From G965200765 sp965203865 (GTDB lineage: Bacteria; Pseudomonadota; Gammaproteobacteria; Arenicellales; JAJDZL01), in NCBI GenBank assembly GCA_965203865.1, contig OZ241916.1, positions 558,001-622,000 on the forward strand: a stretch of 64,000 nucleotides of DNA. Direction: 5' to 3'. This document shows, piece after piece, positions 1 to 9,599 of this stretch. Below the pieces are notes generated by a model. That model saw only the letters and a list, made by a program, of their open reading frames with translations. It had not been told where the DNA came from and searched no databases. How positions within the stretch are numbered: position 1 is the first letter of the stretch; each line of letters begins with the position of its first letter. The position numbers and the translations under genes were made by a program.

Positions 1-61
1 CCTCGAAATCACCGCCCTCAACAGGAACTTTGCGGCTTGCACACGGAATCACAATTTTCAT
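1..61 (-). CDS. 5' end of an unidentified gene (runs off the window)
   Basis: Only the first 20 codons are inside the window. The reading frame begins MKIVIPCASRKVP and is preceded on the minus strand by a strong ribosome-binding site, AGGAGG at 68-73, about six bases before the ATG. That RBS is the main reason for calling it. The gene is divergent from the next one at 139. The start vaguely resembles small proteins that open with a beta-strand and a Cys-containing loop, but too little is visible to assign a family. Confidence 0.6.
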   Translation of the reverse strand, partial: MKIVIPCASRKVPVEGGDFE

Positions 62-138
62 GACCTGCCTCCTTTCATGTTCTTCACAAGTTGTTCCTAT
101 TTATCATAATATGTTAATGTATCTACTACCAGTTTTAC

Positions 139-696
139 TTGATGGGTATTATGAATTTCGATAGTCGCAAATCAGCTGCAGATTACTTTGCACCGGAGAA
201 AACGAGTCTGTTGTTCTTGGCAGAAGCTCCCCCATGTTCTCTTGAACGGTACTTCTACTTCCCCAATGTTAGAGAACAGGATGCACTATGGGTTGAGTTG
301 ATGAAAGCCATCTACAGTGGCCAGTTTGGAGAAGTTGGTGTAGAACGATATCGCAAAATGGAATGGCTTAAAAAGTTTCAGTCTGATGGCTACAGATTGA
401 TTGATGCAGTGAAGGAGCCATTTTGCTATGGCGAGTCCTCAACCGCCCGAAAAAAGCAGATTAAGAGTTGCCTTGACGATATCGTTGATGAAATCTGGGA
501 AATCAACCCGAAGCAGATTCTGACGATTAAAGTGACAGTATACGATGCTCTATATCAAGATCTGAGAAATCTTGGCTTGCCTGTAGTGAAGGACAGGCGA
601 CTGGCCAGACTGCCTTTCCCTGGTTCAGGGCGACAGACAGAATTTCAGTACCAGTTTAAATGCCTCGTTGATTCCGGAAAAATTTCTCTCACATAA
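139..696 (+). CDS. Hypothetical protein, possibly uracil-DNA-glycosylase-fold
   Basis: 185 aa from a TTG start; ATGs at 142 and 151 are equally possible and no clear Shine-Dalgarno decides between them. Near the N-terminus there is a hydrophobic strand followed by AEAPP and then RYFYFP. Near the C-terminus there is LPFPGSGRQ. This spacing recalls the UDG superfamily, which has a strand ending in an APP-like loop with an aromatic pair and a late loop that grips the DNA backbone. The resemblance is from memory of the family, not from an alignment. The protein has no signal peptide or membrane segment. It is divergent from the partial gene at position 1, and only 78 bp separate them, so the two may share a control region. 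Confidence 0.55.
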   Translation: MMGIMNFDSRKSAADYFAPEKTSLLFLAEAPPCSLERYFYFPNVREQDALWVELMKAIYSGQFGEVGVERYRKMEWLKKFQSDGYRLIDAVKEPFCYGESSTARKKQIKSCLDDIVDEIWEINPKQILTIKVTVYDALYQDLRNLGLPVVKDRRLARLPFPGSGRQTEFQYQFKCLVDSGKISLT

Positions 697-868
697 ACCA
701 GATCCCCGCTTGAGAGTGTAATATCCGTATTCTGACAGTGAAGACAAGGGCATGTAGCCGTCAGCATTGAATTCTTCCGAGTTGTCCGGTGCAATTCGGT
801 GCTGGTACTGTGCGGGCCGGCGAAGTTATCAATGCTAACGAAAAAATTCCTCTATTTTGTTTAATCAA
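697..868. other. Intergenic, nothing recognised
   Basis: This stretch separates the UDG-like gene from a small minus-strand ORF. I see no convincing hairpin terminator, promoter or coding frame in it. Confidence 0.5.
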
Positions 869-1039
869 TTAGAACTTTTTACTCTTTCCCAATAATTTCA
901 AATATTCGCGCTCGCTTGGACGGTTCAATATTTCTTCAGGTACAACATGGTCTTTGTACCGGTACATGTCCAGTTTTTCTTTGTTTTCACTGCTTTTACT
1001 ATCGTCTTTTGACTTGCCATCTGCTTCTTTTTTCATCAT
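869..1039 (-). CDS. Small basic/charged hypothetical protein (56 aa)
   Basis: A short frame starts at tandem ATGs (1037-1039 and 1034-1036) and stops at TAA 869-871. The product begins MMKKEADGKSKDD, is rich in Lys, Asp, Ser and Glu in the first half, and ends with a more ordered-looking EREYLKLLGKSKKF. Composition and codons look coding-like, but no strong Shine-Dalgarno precedes the start. It could be a small standalone protein or the tail of a decayed gene. The opposite-strand frame across the same bases is low-complexity and less convincing. No family recognised. Confidence 0.35.
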   Translation of the reverse strand: MMKKEADGKSKDDSKSSENKEKLDMYRYKDHVVPEEILNRPSEREYLKLLGKSKKF

Positions 1040-1256
1040 CCATACCGCCGAGAACGATTAATGAAATAACCAATAGGTTGGTTTACACCTATAGACAAGC
1101 ATCTTTCATCATATCCAGCTTTGCTGGTTTTAAACAGAATTCGAATGAATCTGAGTTCCGAATTCTAGTCCAGCAGTAAATTCGCTAGATAAAATGATGC
1201 CTATACCCGTCTCTTATCATTGTACACCATGCAGAAGTGAATGCTCGTACCTGTCC

Positions 1257-1315
1257 CCGCTTAAGATGCCGAAAAATTGATAAGGTAAGGGGCACTTCCC
1301 TTGAGATTTTCGGCA
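1257..1315. repeat. Dispersed repeat, possible IS end
   Basis: The segment beginning CCCCGCTTAAGATG matches a second copy near 43062 that begins with the same bases and also contains the following GAAAAAT and a later GATTTTnGG stretch. A weaker third version lies near 44396-44460. Such shared ends with degenerate interiors suggest remnants of one insertion-sequence family, but no intact transposase of matching type is present in the window. Confidence 0.4.
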
Positions 1316-1521
1316 CTTTATGGCTGGGTGGTACTAAAAGTAAGGGATGCAGAATCTGAAAATAGAAAAGTAGAATCGAACCCTATTTAAGACAATTCTA
1401 CCATGCTGATGTTTTTTTGTTGAACTTGCCAGACGACCACGCACACTTGGATGTTCAAATTGACCATGCGGTCGAATTGACTGCCTGTGCAGAGTCGCAG
1501 GACGCAAATTCAGAATCTTAA
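1316..1521 (+). pseudogene. Inverted, frameshifted 3' fragment of the 9987-10421 gene
   Basis: In two frames this segment encodes LKVRDAESENRKVES, then after a frameshift HADVFLLNLPDD, DVQIDHAVEL and finally DANSES followed by TAA. These match in order the C-terminal half of the minus-strand 144-aa protein at 9987-10421 (LKVKDAESENRKVES, HADICLLNLPDD, HVQIDHAVELAACAE, DANSES). The copy here is on the plus strand, so the two lie in inverted orientation about 8.5 kb apart. It cannot be translated through and is a relic. Its upstream edge abuts the dispersed repeat ending at 1315. Confidence 0.8.
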
Positions 1522-1540
1522 CCTACGGCAGTTTCTTTCT

Positions 1541-1605
1541 TGATTCAGTTAACTGGTTGTGGTCAATTTCGACTAGAACCCACCTTCCCGAGTTATTGTT
1601 CAGGC
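1541..1605 (+). repeat. 65-bp direct repeat, copy 1 (partner at 9895)
   Basis: The sequence runs from TTCAGTTAACTG through GTCAATTTCGACT to CCACCTTCCC and recurs at 9895-9960 on the same strand with scattered mismatches. The GTTAAC core is palindromic. It lies just inside the inverted gene fragment on both sides of the 1.6-9.9 kb block. Confidence 0.65.
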
Positions 1606-1629
1606 ACCCCAAGATTTTGGCAGACAGCT

Positions 1630-4600
1630 CTACGTCCGAAATTTTTTATCAAGCTCCATTCTGGTTAATTCTGCTCTTTGAACACCACTGTCAATCAAAA
1701 AATCCATTAATTTCAAAATTTTTCTTTGGTGTTTTCCTTTAAAATTCGTTTCTTTACAGTCATAAATCAGCTTTATAACTTGTACAGTTTCAAATCCATG
1801 AGTATTCCAAAATTTCTGATCATGCTTTTTCCTAGTAAATATGTATTCCAACCATTGAAGACCTGGTTCTGGAAACATTTCAAGTCCTCCTTTTTGAAAA
1901 AATCTTAAAACCAACCCGTAAAGTTCGTGGTTTGTACCAAATTTTTTTACGGCTTTTTCAATAATGTCAGTAAATTGTTGAATATGCGGCCAACTTTCAT
2001 CAATGATGCAATTTAATGGGCTAACAGAGCCTGCTTCGCAAAACAGGATGGAAGCCGCGCTATTGTGGACATATCTGAGTTTTTCATAAGGAATTGAATT
2101 TCTGTTTTCATAAATTTCGAAAATTTTTTCTGCAATCTCACTCCATATAGCCAATTTCTGTTCTTCCAGACTTTCTGGCTGTACAATTGAATGAAACATG
2201 AAGGCAGGTGCAAAACTTCCTAGTGCAACGATAGAATTTTCATTATTAACATTTGAAATTTGGTTCCAAGTGCAGCCCCTTACTTCTTCAGCAGTAAGAA
2301 AATTTGAGATATTTCCACACCAGCGAAAAACTTTGCTACGCCAATCATTTTCCCATCGCGGAAAAAACTGCTTGTCTGATATGGCACTAGGAGCAATGGC
2401 CAACTCCACTAATTCTTTAGTCAGAATTAGAATCTGATTTCGTAGTATCGGGTCGGAGAAATAAATATTGACATCAAGGCATTCAACAATTGGAATAAAT
2501 GACTTGTCAATTCGCATATTTGAAATCGTAGGGATTGTTGGCCAAGTGCCATTGCCATGAATATCAATGGCCCTATTAAATAGGTCGATATTAAAATTTA
2601 CCAACTCAACAGATGGTCCCCTTGAATAAATTTTCGAGTACACCTCTTCAGTGGCGATGCATTGACGCATTAAAAGATCGATTAGCACAGTGTAGAATAA
2701 AGGAGACTTAGTCGCGTAAAGTTGCGCCGATGTAGCAATTCCATAGTTGACTTTTTCATTTCGATAGGATGCAAGAATCAATACTCCTCTCATACTTTCG
2801 TAGGCATTAAGTTCGCGCCGAATAAGGTGAGAGTAGCCCTCAGCAGCGGCTAATTGAATATTTCCCAAGTAATCCAAGACACTCACTAAATTACTATCAG
2901 CAGCAACTTGTAATGCAGTTGCTTGCTGGAATATCTCAAAGCACCAAGACAGTTTTGCCTTCCAGTCATCTTTATCGTAATACTTAGAAACAACTGATGC
3001 AATTTTAACCAACGCAAGTTTTTGCAAATAGCTATAGGTCTCATGGCCAGATAGTGGCTGATTAAACAAATCAAGTTCGTATAGTAAATTTGCTTCATCA
3101 ATACTCCCTTCAATTGTGAAATCTTCGTCTATTATGTTGTTTTCCAAAGACCTTTGTGCCCAAGAAATTAATAGCGTACATTTAATTGCGATTGCATTTT
3201 CTGTTGTTTTGGGCAATGTTGGATTCGATTTTAAAGTAACCTCGCCAGTGGGTTGAGTTTCTACTTCCAAGTTTTCTGGATTGGCAGAATCGGTGGTTTT
3301 CTTCATTGAACTTCGCAAGTAATCTGTATACAGTTGATTTTCCTTTTGCTCTTCAAATTCAAATGGAAGATTTTCATCAAATTTCTCAACAGCAAACTTG
3401 AATTGCTTCACTATATTTGTATCAGAATGCTTTATAAACACACGAAATAATGAAGCAATATTTTCTTTTCTGTGGCACTTTTCGTTGAGTCTTTGAATCC
3501 CATCCAGTATTTCTTGATGAACATTCCAGTTTCCGTTTAAATTTGCTGGAACTATGTCAGAATCCTCCCTCTTTTTTCGATTTATATCCCAAAAAATCAC
3601 GTGGGGACAAGTAATAATAGGCAAGGCGCACTTGATGGAACTGCTAGGAAATGCCATGCAAAGGCTTACAATTAAACCAAGGACAGCCACGCACTCATTT
3701 TTTTCGACAATTGTTTGTATAAACTCGTCAATTGACCTGCCATTCTCAACCTGCTCAAATGCCCAGTATTCCAATGCCATTAGCGCTGACCTAAGAATTG
3801 AACTTCCGCCTACGCCCCGAAACCAAAGATAAACATCTTTATCTCCCCAGAATTTTTGTGTTGCCCAAGGAAATTCTATAAGAACTGGAATTGGATTTCG
3901 TTTATCTGAGTCGAAATCATTTTCACTGTACAGCCATCGCCAAACGGAAATTGAATGATTGCATACTCTTTTGATTAAACGAAGCCCCTCTTGCTCATGG
4001 TGATTTAGAAGATTTAGAAACGGTGGCTGAATAGGGGAGGCGGGTAGATAGTTGTGAAAATCTTCAACTCCCAACATTTTCGAAATGTAATTTAGATCTG
4101 GTTTGCTTCCATCTGCTATACCCTTAGGGTGTTGTATATAAACGGTTAAAAAATAATCGACAAACGGTCTTGGAACATAATGCGCGAAATCAACTTGGGT
4201 AGTGAAAATCTTTTCTCCGTAATTTCGTTGAAATGGATGCGATTTTTTTTCACTCAAATATTTAGATACAAGCGTTGGCACCGCTCCCGCTGAATAAAGG
4301 AAAAGTTCTCGGATTGAATCTTCAAGGTTTTCTAATTCTACGGGGTTGTTGTTTAAATCAAATGGTTGCCGTTCATATTTGTGGAAATTTTTAGAGCGTG
4401 CATCTTCAAATTCCATGAGCCACTCATGTGTAATTTCCCCAATTCGTTTACAGTGAGGTTCCTTTTTGTCTACATAAGTTTTCTGCCAAGCTTGAAATAA
4501 CGGTAGCAATTGTGAAATGAGTGTCGGAAGATGGAATTCTTCATGATTGAAATACCAATCCAAAAATTCGCTCCATGATTCATACTTTGGCAAGGCATCT

Positions 4601-6663
4601 TCGGTAATTTCAACTGTCGGCAAAATTTCTATTAACGTACCCAGTAGCTTCAAACTATCTGGAGTCGGTTTATCGAAAATCTTATTTAAGTTTTCATCTG
4701 CCTTAGTTGATCGGATACAGGAAACGAGTACTGTACGTCGCCATAGTGTACGAAGATTGGATTCTTTATTTATACTATTGAATAGTTCTCGCCATCTATC
4801 GACTGATTCTTCTGATTCAAGAAGGTGCAATGCAAGCAATTGTAGCGGTCTCTCTAAAATTTGATTTTCATTGGTCTTTCGTATGAATTTAGAAATTGCC
4901 TCCAATTTCCTGAGCATAAGTTTGGTAATTGCCCAATCCTCGTAGATGTCATGGGTAAACACAACTGAAATACCAAAATCTACGTCCTTTATTACACTTG
5001 ATGATTTAAGATTTTCCAGGATTTCAGCATCAAATGAATTTGTAGAAATCGCCTTTGCTGGATTATTAGCAATGTGCTTGGCAAGCTGCAGCAGTACATC
5101 GCGTTGACGTTGATTTTTGACTGGGTCTTCAAAGTCGGTTCCTCCAGTTTGCCACCAAAGTTCAAGCAACTCCACTTCAGAATTTGGAAGGTTTTCACTG
5201 CTTTCAATAGAAAGAACCGTATTTAGAAAAAACAAATTTTCTTTGAAGGGAAATGTTTGGGCCGGTTTATCTGAAAGTTGTTTCAAGTCAGGAAAGTTCT
5301 GGACTAATCCATCTAATTCATTTTCTTCAAGGCCTGGAACAACTACAGTTGCATTTGATACTTGATTCAAGTCGCCTGTATCCAACCAAGTTTTGACTTG
5401 TTTCAAGCTTTGTTGTCGAAGGGTGAAAATTACTTTCCAGTCAGACAAGTGTTCATTATTTACGACACTTCTTACAATATCGTTTACAGTTGTTTTGGCA
5501 TCATTATTTATTCTGTCAACACCGTCCACAAAAACAACTGGCTGCCCTCTGGTACCGAATTCAAATAGTAAAGTGTTAATATCAGAGCTAATAGCCAAAC
5601 TATTAGCATGAGCACTCCAACCACCGGAACGAATTCGTAAATCTTTCAAGAAAAATATTGGGCCTTCACTCTCATTTTCTATTGCAAAAGACTTAAGGAG
5701 AGCGGATTTGCCCGTGCCTGGCTCTCCGATAATATAAATTACACGATTTTCAGACACTTCTTTTTTGAGTTTTTGATAAATTAACGGGCGAGAAATACTG
5801 TAGCCGCGAACCTTTGTACTAATATCATCAAGGGCTCTTAGCGACTCTGAATTTATTTCTTCGATATCCCCTATGAAATTTCTCAATGTGCCTATAGGCA
5901 GGCCATTTTGATGCAATTTTCTGGACAGTGACCGTCTTGTTTCACCACCACCCGCTGGAATAAGCTCCCCACAATATCCAACAAGGTATTCCCATATAGA
6001 ATTAGCTTTATTTAATTGGTCGGGTGGCAAAAAATTTTCTATTCGTTCTAATACTTGGGTTTTGTTGGATGATGTTTCTAGCTGGTAATCAAAGTGCAAG
6101 ATGGCAAAGCTACGAATAAACTGCCACAAAACATCGTCTGTAATCGATTCACCTGAGCAAGCCGGAATTTGAGATTTTATTGTTTCTACGAATTCGCGTT
6201 TATATTCGTGCGAATGATTTTTTTTCTTAATTTTTTCAATAAATTTTTTCCCGTTAACGGTCGCTTTAGCCCACTCTATAGCTTCTTGGCATTGCTTTAA
6301 TCGCTCACTAGTGTTGCCGATGGCAAAACCGATACGGTCTACATCTTTATCAAAATCCCCAGAATATGTAGCCCATGCTTTTTTAATCAAATCTTTCCAT
6401 TCGGAATTCTTTTGGGTGAGCGAGATTTTGATCTTTATTTGCAGGTGAAGATGCATCTCGGATTTATCTTCCATAATACCTTTAATGACCAAATCATCTA
6501 ATTGGCTGCCAAAATCTGCTTGCTGTGTATTGGCTTCAATAGCATGCGCGCTAGGCGGCAACCCTTCAACTCTTGTTTGGCAGAGAATTGCTGCTAAATA
6601 ATGAGCAACAACTTTTGCTTCAAAGTGTGTTCCACCTCCTCCACTGGCAACAGGGCTTGTCAT
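1630..6663 (-). CDS. Giant STAND ATPase with N-terminal Cap4/DUF4297-like nuclease (Avs-type defence candidate)
   Basis: 1677 aa. Residues ~10-105 contain a PD-(D/E)XK-like pattern: LDDLVIKG with Asp56/57, then LQIKIK with Gln75 and Lys77. This resembles the Cap4/DUF4297 DNA-endonuclease domain found in CBASS and some Avs proteins. A P-loop GEPGTGKS follows at 313-320 and a Walker B VVFVDGVD at 376-383, typical of STAND/NACHT-like ATPases. The remaining ~1200 residues are helical and repeat-like, as expected for a sensor region. From family knowledge, Avs proteins use the C-terminal part to bind phage proteins and then activate the nuclease. Here that is inference. The ATG at 6663 has only a weak RBS. 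It follows the membrane-protein gene by 38 bp on the same strand, suggesting co-transcription. A plain NTPase of another class cannot be excluded. Confidence 0.75.
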   Translation of the reverse strand: MTSPVASGGGGTHFEAKVVAHYLAAILCQTRVEGLPPSAHAIEANTQQADFGSQLDDLVIKGIMEDKSEMHLHLQIKIKISLTQKNSEWKDLIKKAWATYSGDFDKDVDRIGFAIGNTSERLKQCQEAIEWAKATVNGKKFIEKIKKKNHSHEYKREFVETIKSQIPACSGESITDDVLWQFIRSFAILHFDYQLETSSNKTQVLERIENFLPPDQLNKANSIWEYLVGYCGELIPAGGGETRRSLSRKLHQNGLPIGTLRNFIGDIEEINSESLRALDDISTKVRGYSISRPLIYQKLKKEVSENRVIYIIGEPGTGKSALLKSFAIENESEGPIFFLKDLRIRSGGWSAHANSLAISSDINTLLFEFGTRGQPVVFVDGVDRINNDAKTTVNDIVRSVVNNEHLSDWKVIFTLRQQSLKQVKTWLDTGDLNQVSNATVVVPGLEENELDGLVQNFPDLKQLSDKPAQTFPFKENLFFLNTVLSIESSENLPNSEVELLELWWQTGGTDFEDPVKNQRQRDVLLQLAKHIANNPAKAISTNSFDAEILENLKSSSVIKDVDFGISVVFTHDIYEDWAITKLMLRKLEAISKFIRKTNENQILERPLQLLALHLLESEESVDRWRELFNSINKESNLRTLWRRTVLVSCIRSTKADENLNKIFDKPTPDSLKLLGTLIEILPTVEITEDALPKYESWSEFLDWYFNHEEFHLPTLISQLLPLFQAWQKTYVDKKEPHCKRIGEITHEWLMEFEDARSKNFHKYERQPFDLNNNPVELENLEDSIRELFLYSAGAVPTLVSKYLSEKKSHPFQRNYGEKIFTTQVDFAHYVPRPFVDYFLTVYIQHPKGIADGSKPDLNYISKMLGVEDFHNYLPASPIQPPFLNLLNHHEQEGLRLIKRVCNHSISVWRWLYSENDFDSDKRNPIPVLIEFPWATQKFWGDKDVYLWFRGVGGSSILRSALMALEYWAFEQVENGRSIDEFIQTIVEKNECVAVLGLIVSLCMAFPSSSIKCALPIITCPHVIFWDINRKKREDSDIVPANLNGNWNVHQEILDGIQRLNEKCHRKENIASLFRVFIKHSDTNIVKQFKFAVEKFDENLPFEFEEQKENQLYTDYLRSSMKKTTDSANPENLEVETQPTGEVTLKSNPTLPKTTENAIAIKCTLLISWAQRSLENNIIDEDFTIEGSIDEANLLYELDLFNQPLSGHETYSYLQKLALVKIASVVSKYYDKDDWKAKLSWCFEIFQQATALQVAADSNLVSVLDYLGNIQLAAAEGYSHLIRRELNAYESMRGVLILASYRNEKVNYGIATSAQLYATKSPLFYTVLIDLLMRQCIATEEVYSKIYSRGPSVELVNFNIDLFNRAIDIHGNGTWPTIPTISNMRIDKSFIPIVECLDVNIYFSDPILRNQILILTKELVELAIAPSAISDKQFFPRWENDWRSKVFRWCGNISNFLTAEEVRGCTWNQISNVNNENSIVALGSFAPAFMFHSIVQPESLEEQKLAIWSEIAEKIFEIYENRNSIPYEKLRYVHNSAASILFCEAGSVSPLNCIIDESWPHIQQFTDIIEKAVKKFGTNHELYGLVLRFFQKGGLEMFPEPGLQWLEYIFTRKKHDQKFWNTHGFETVQVIKLIYDCKETNFKGKHQRKILKLMDFLIDSGVQRAELTRMELDKKFRT

Positions 6664-6701
6664 GTATTAATTCAGGTTTGTTGATGAAGAAGTATATTTG
6701 G

Positions 6702-7928
6702 TTAATGGGTAATACCTGATTTTGCAGATAGACTCACAACGGCCATTTTGGGAACTATGTTTACATTTTTGTTTTTTGCGCTCCACAGAAAGATATAGTG
6801 AGAATTCGCAGAAATAAATTCATTGTCTTCAAACTTTCTATATGGTTCTGTCAGTTCAAAGCTATATTGGCCAATATAGCTTTCATCTTGCACTGAGGCT
6901 GCATCATTTTTAGCTGATAACCACAATAAGGGAAATATTATTAACAAAACTAGTACAAAGAGCGTAACTTCCGAAGAATTTTTAACAAATTTCCATATAG
7001 ATAAGCGAAAAAGAACATATGTAAGGGTCATCACTACTACTACGTGCAGAACAAGATTACTTGTATATTGGTCTATTTCACCTTTCAACTGTATGAAATT
7101 ATGATTATGTAGAAAGTCTATGCCAACAAATAGTAGAGATGATAAATAGATGAACAAAAAGAAGTAGTCAAGAAAATCTTTCTTTTTTTCGATAATTTCG
7201 AATTGTTGGTCAATAATTATTTCTTTCAGACCTCTTCTTCTTGCCCTGAATATCCAAGCAACTCCAATAGTTGCGTAAAATAACAACCAAACGATTGTTA
7301 CAATACTAGTGGTTATGTAATCAGTTAAAAGAAAAAAATCTTCTATATTTACTCCCAGTTGAGCAAAAAATACCCAATTGTAAACAAAACCTACAGTCAG
7401 AATTATTGTAGATAGAAGGGATACAAGAAAGAACCAATGATAAGGTTTTATGGTTGTAGGACTAATAATTCTATCTAATTCTTCATCTATTTTTTCTGAA
7501 GTCAGTGCTTTGATTTCTACATCGAGTCTTTTTGTTTCTTGATTTATTGATTGGCTTAGGTCTTTAAGGTCTTCTGCACTTAGTGCTGAGACGGAACTGA
7601 CGTATTTTTTTGCTTTTTCAAATGCATTTTCAGATTCACTTTTAGATTGTCCTAACTGAGAATAATATAATGATTCCAACAGGAAATATTTTGAAATGAT
7701 ATTAATGGATCGTTCATCAGAACAGATTGAATTGAATAGAATTTCGAATTGGTCAGCATCTATGTCTGAATAGGGGGAAATATCTTCGAAAATTTTTTGG
7801 CTTACGGATTGTGCAAGACTGCCATTGCTTATTAGTTTGTTATCGGGGAACAGATGCAGGGCTTGAATAAGGCACCGGTGTTTTATTGCCATTGCATATT
7901 GGTTTTGAATTTTTGAGATAGATAGCAT
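6702..7928 (-). CDS. Polytopic membrane protein with cytoplasmic N-terminal domain
   Basis: 408 aa. The first ~160 residues are soluble and helical, with a probable coiled-coil near 115-150. After that come about five to six hydrophobic segments (~165-190, 205-230, 250-275, 290-310, 320-340), then a ~70-residue polar C-terminus. No catalytic motif was recognised. It lies directly upstream of the STAND ATPase gene on the same strand with a 38-bp gap, so the two are probably one transcript. Membrane proteins next to nuclease/ATPase defence genes are often effectors or anchors. That role is inference only. Confidence 0.7.
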   Translation of the reverse strand: MLSISKIQNQYAMAIKHRCLIQALHLFPDNKLISNGSLAQSVSQKIFEDISPYSDIDADQFEILFNSICSDERSINIISKYFLLESLYYSQLGQSKSESENAFEKAKKYVSSVSALSAEDLKDLSQSINQETKRLDVEIKALTSEKIDEELDRIISPTTIKPYHWFFLVSLLSTIILTVGFVYNWVFFAQLGVNIEDFFLLTDYITTSIVTIVWLLFYATIGVAWIFRARRRGLKEIIIDQQFEIIEKKKDFLDYFFLFIYLSSLLFVGIDFLHNHNFIQLKGEIDQYTSNLVLHVVVVMTLTYVLFRLSIWKFVKNSSEVTLFVLVLLIIFPLLWLSAKNDAASVQDESYIGQYSFELTEPYRKFEDNEFISANSHYIFLWSAKNKNVNIVPKMAVVSLSAKSGITH

Positions 7929-8228
7929 ATAAATTCTTTAAAATTATCTTGATGCACCATTTCCAACACAGTTCACTGTTAATACAAAATTTGGTGTAAT
8001 AAAGAACTTGGATTAGAATTGACAAATCTTGTACAAATTATTGAATTCAATAATTTCCCTTGACCTTTTATGGTTAGCCTTAATTAAATTATCAAGAGTA
8101 CGTATCATCATTGCTGGTAATTTGTTGAAGCAGTTCCGATTCTAGTTGGGCGGAAAATGTGTCTCTCTGAAAAAAACAATAAAATCATATCGTTGTACAA
8201 TTGAAACAGTTTTTTCAAGGCCGACTAA
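7929..8228. other. AT-rich intergenic region, nothing recognised
   Basis: About 300 bp between the membrane-protein gene start and the end of the DGQHR gene. It probably carries the promoter of the 7928-1630 transcript, but no clear -35/-10 pair could be chosen. No convincing coding frame. Confidence 0.4.
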
Positions 8229-9365
8229 TTAGACTTCTATATCGGGTAGTAATCTTAATAGATATTCGGCCAAGCGTCGTTTTCCTGCTGTTGAGGTATA
8301 GGTACCGGCTGCACCAGCACGTCCTGATCTCCAAAACGTCTCACCTTGAACCATCATACCGTCGCCGTTTAGCCCCTCAAGATCCTTTAACGCACTGTCA
8401 ATCGTGGGGATATATGATTCAGGTTTGAATAATGAACCATCGGTTGATCGAACACAATCAATGACAACAGGGAGTATGGCATGAAGCACTTCAACCCCAA
8501 CACCTTTTTGAATGCTGTACGAAGCGGGAGTATCTTCAAACGCTTCTGGCAGCACTCTTCTAATTGCATTCCAGTAAGCGTCAATTACCTGAGCCTGTCT
8601 CTCAACAGTTTTAATGCTTTTGAACAAGGTTGGTTGTGCGAGAAGAGGCTTTAGAGAACGTACAAAGGATGCAGATGGTACAGTAGTACCTCTTGACGGT
8701 TGATTGGGTAGTCGAATTTTATCTCTCCAAACACTTGATGACATTGCCAATTTCTCCGTAAGAGTCTGGGCATCCACTTGCCATTTTTTGCCTTTCATCT
8801 CAATTCGATATGCATAATCCGAATCTATTTCAGCCCGTGATTTAAGCAAGTCGAATGCTAAGTCAGTTTTTACAGATTTGGCATTTGAATTTACAACATG
8901 AAATTGTTCCATTTCATCAAACTCGCTGGCACCTAGCATGCATACAAACGGAATTTTGACATTTCCGATATCTGCATCATGTTCCTCAATTGTCTTTTTC
9001 AACGCACAAATCCGATGTTGGCCATCTACTACATACAATCGATGTTCACCAGATGCCTTTTCTGGGTCAAGGTTGAGCAGATAGTTGTCATCACGAAGTC
9101 TTGTTAGAAGTTCATCCTCCTTAACATCACGTATATTCAACAGCACTGAGGTGGGTAAATCCACTGTTTGATTTTTCAGTTCACTCGCAAGCTCATTGAT
9201 CCTCGAATTTGTTGGATTTCGCTGATACCCTTCAGCTTTAATGACGTTGCGGTGAGGGACACAATGGTGTCTAACCAAGGTTTCAGCAGGCATGACACCT
9301 ACTACAGTCATAATTTTTTTTCGCAAGGTTGGGCCATGTACTACACGAACCGCTGATTTATTCAT
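8229..9365 (-). CDS. DGQHR-domain protein (DndB/ParB-like fold)
   Basis: 378 aa from the chosen ATG at 9365. That start is preceded by GGAG six bases upstream, so it is preferred to the ATG at 9377. The motif DGQHR lies at about residues 114-118, followed by a helix, and a second conserved-looking stretch FHVVNSNAKSV lies ~50 residues later. Both are typical of the DGQHR superfamily that includes DndB, the regulator of DNA phosphorothioation, and many orphan defence-island proteins. No other dnd genes are nearby, so dndB itself is not claimed. Two direct and one inverted copy of ATTTTAATCA lie just upstream and could be its operator. Confidence 0.75.
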   Translation of the reverse strand: MNKSAVRVVHGPTLRKKIMTVVGVMPAETLVRHHCVPHRNVIKAEGYQRNPTNSRINELASELKNQTVDLPTSVLLNIRDVKEDELLTRLRDDNYLLNLDPEKASGEHRLYVVDGQHRICALKKTIEEHDADIGNVKIPFVCMLGASEFDEMEQFHVVNSNAKSVKTDLAFDLLKSRAEIDSDYAYRIEMKGKKWQVDAQTLTEKLAMSSSVWRDKIRLPNQPSRGTTVPSASFVRSLKPLLAQPTLFKSIKTVERQAQVIDAYWNAIRRVLPEAFEDTPASYSIQKGVGVEVLHAILPVVIDCVRSTDGSLFKPESYIPTIDSALKDLEGLNGDGMMVQGETFWRSGRAGAAGTYTSTAGKRRLAEYLLRLLPDIEV

Positions 9366-9380
9366 AATGTACTCCATAAA

Positions 9381-9446
9381 ATTTTAATCAAAGTTCTTGT
9401 TCTTATATTTTAATCACAGTTTTGGGTATTTGTCAATGATTAAAAT
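9381..9446. promoter_or_regulatory. Candidate operator: three copies of ATTTTAATCA
   Basis: ATTTTAATCA occurs at 9381-9390 and 9407-9416 in direct orientation and as TGATTAAAAT at 9437-9446. The first is 15 bp from the start codon of the DGQHR gene. The 26-bp spacing of the direct copies, close to an integral number of helical turns, fits a repressor or autoregulator site. No regulator is identified. Confidence 0.4.
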
Positions 9447-9599
9447 TTTTAATTATATAACAAGCTTCTTTCTGAAAAAGGGATGGGTAATGCACATCGA
9501 ATCGTGCTAGCAAAGGTGCTCACGATAACCAAGAGAGGGCTAGGCACTAAATAAACCAGTACATAGCTGGGATTTTAGAGCGGATAGTACCAGGTTCAA

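Noticed and set aside
916..1179. 87-codon plus-strand frame
   Set aside because: Phe/Ser/Leu-rich shadow opposite the small minus-strand frame at 869-1039, with no start signal.
8229..9365. Naming the DGQHR gene dndB
   Set aside because: No dndA, C, D, E or F is nearby and DGQHR proteins are a broad superfamily.
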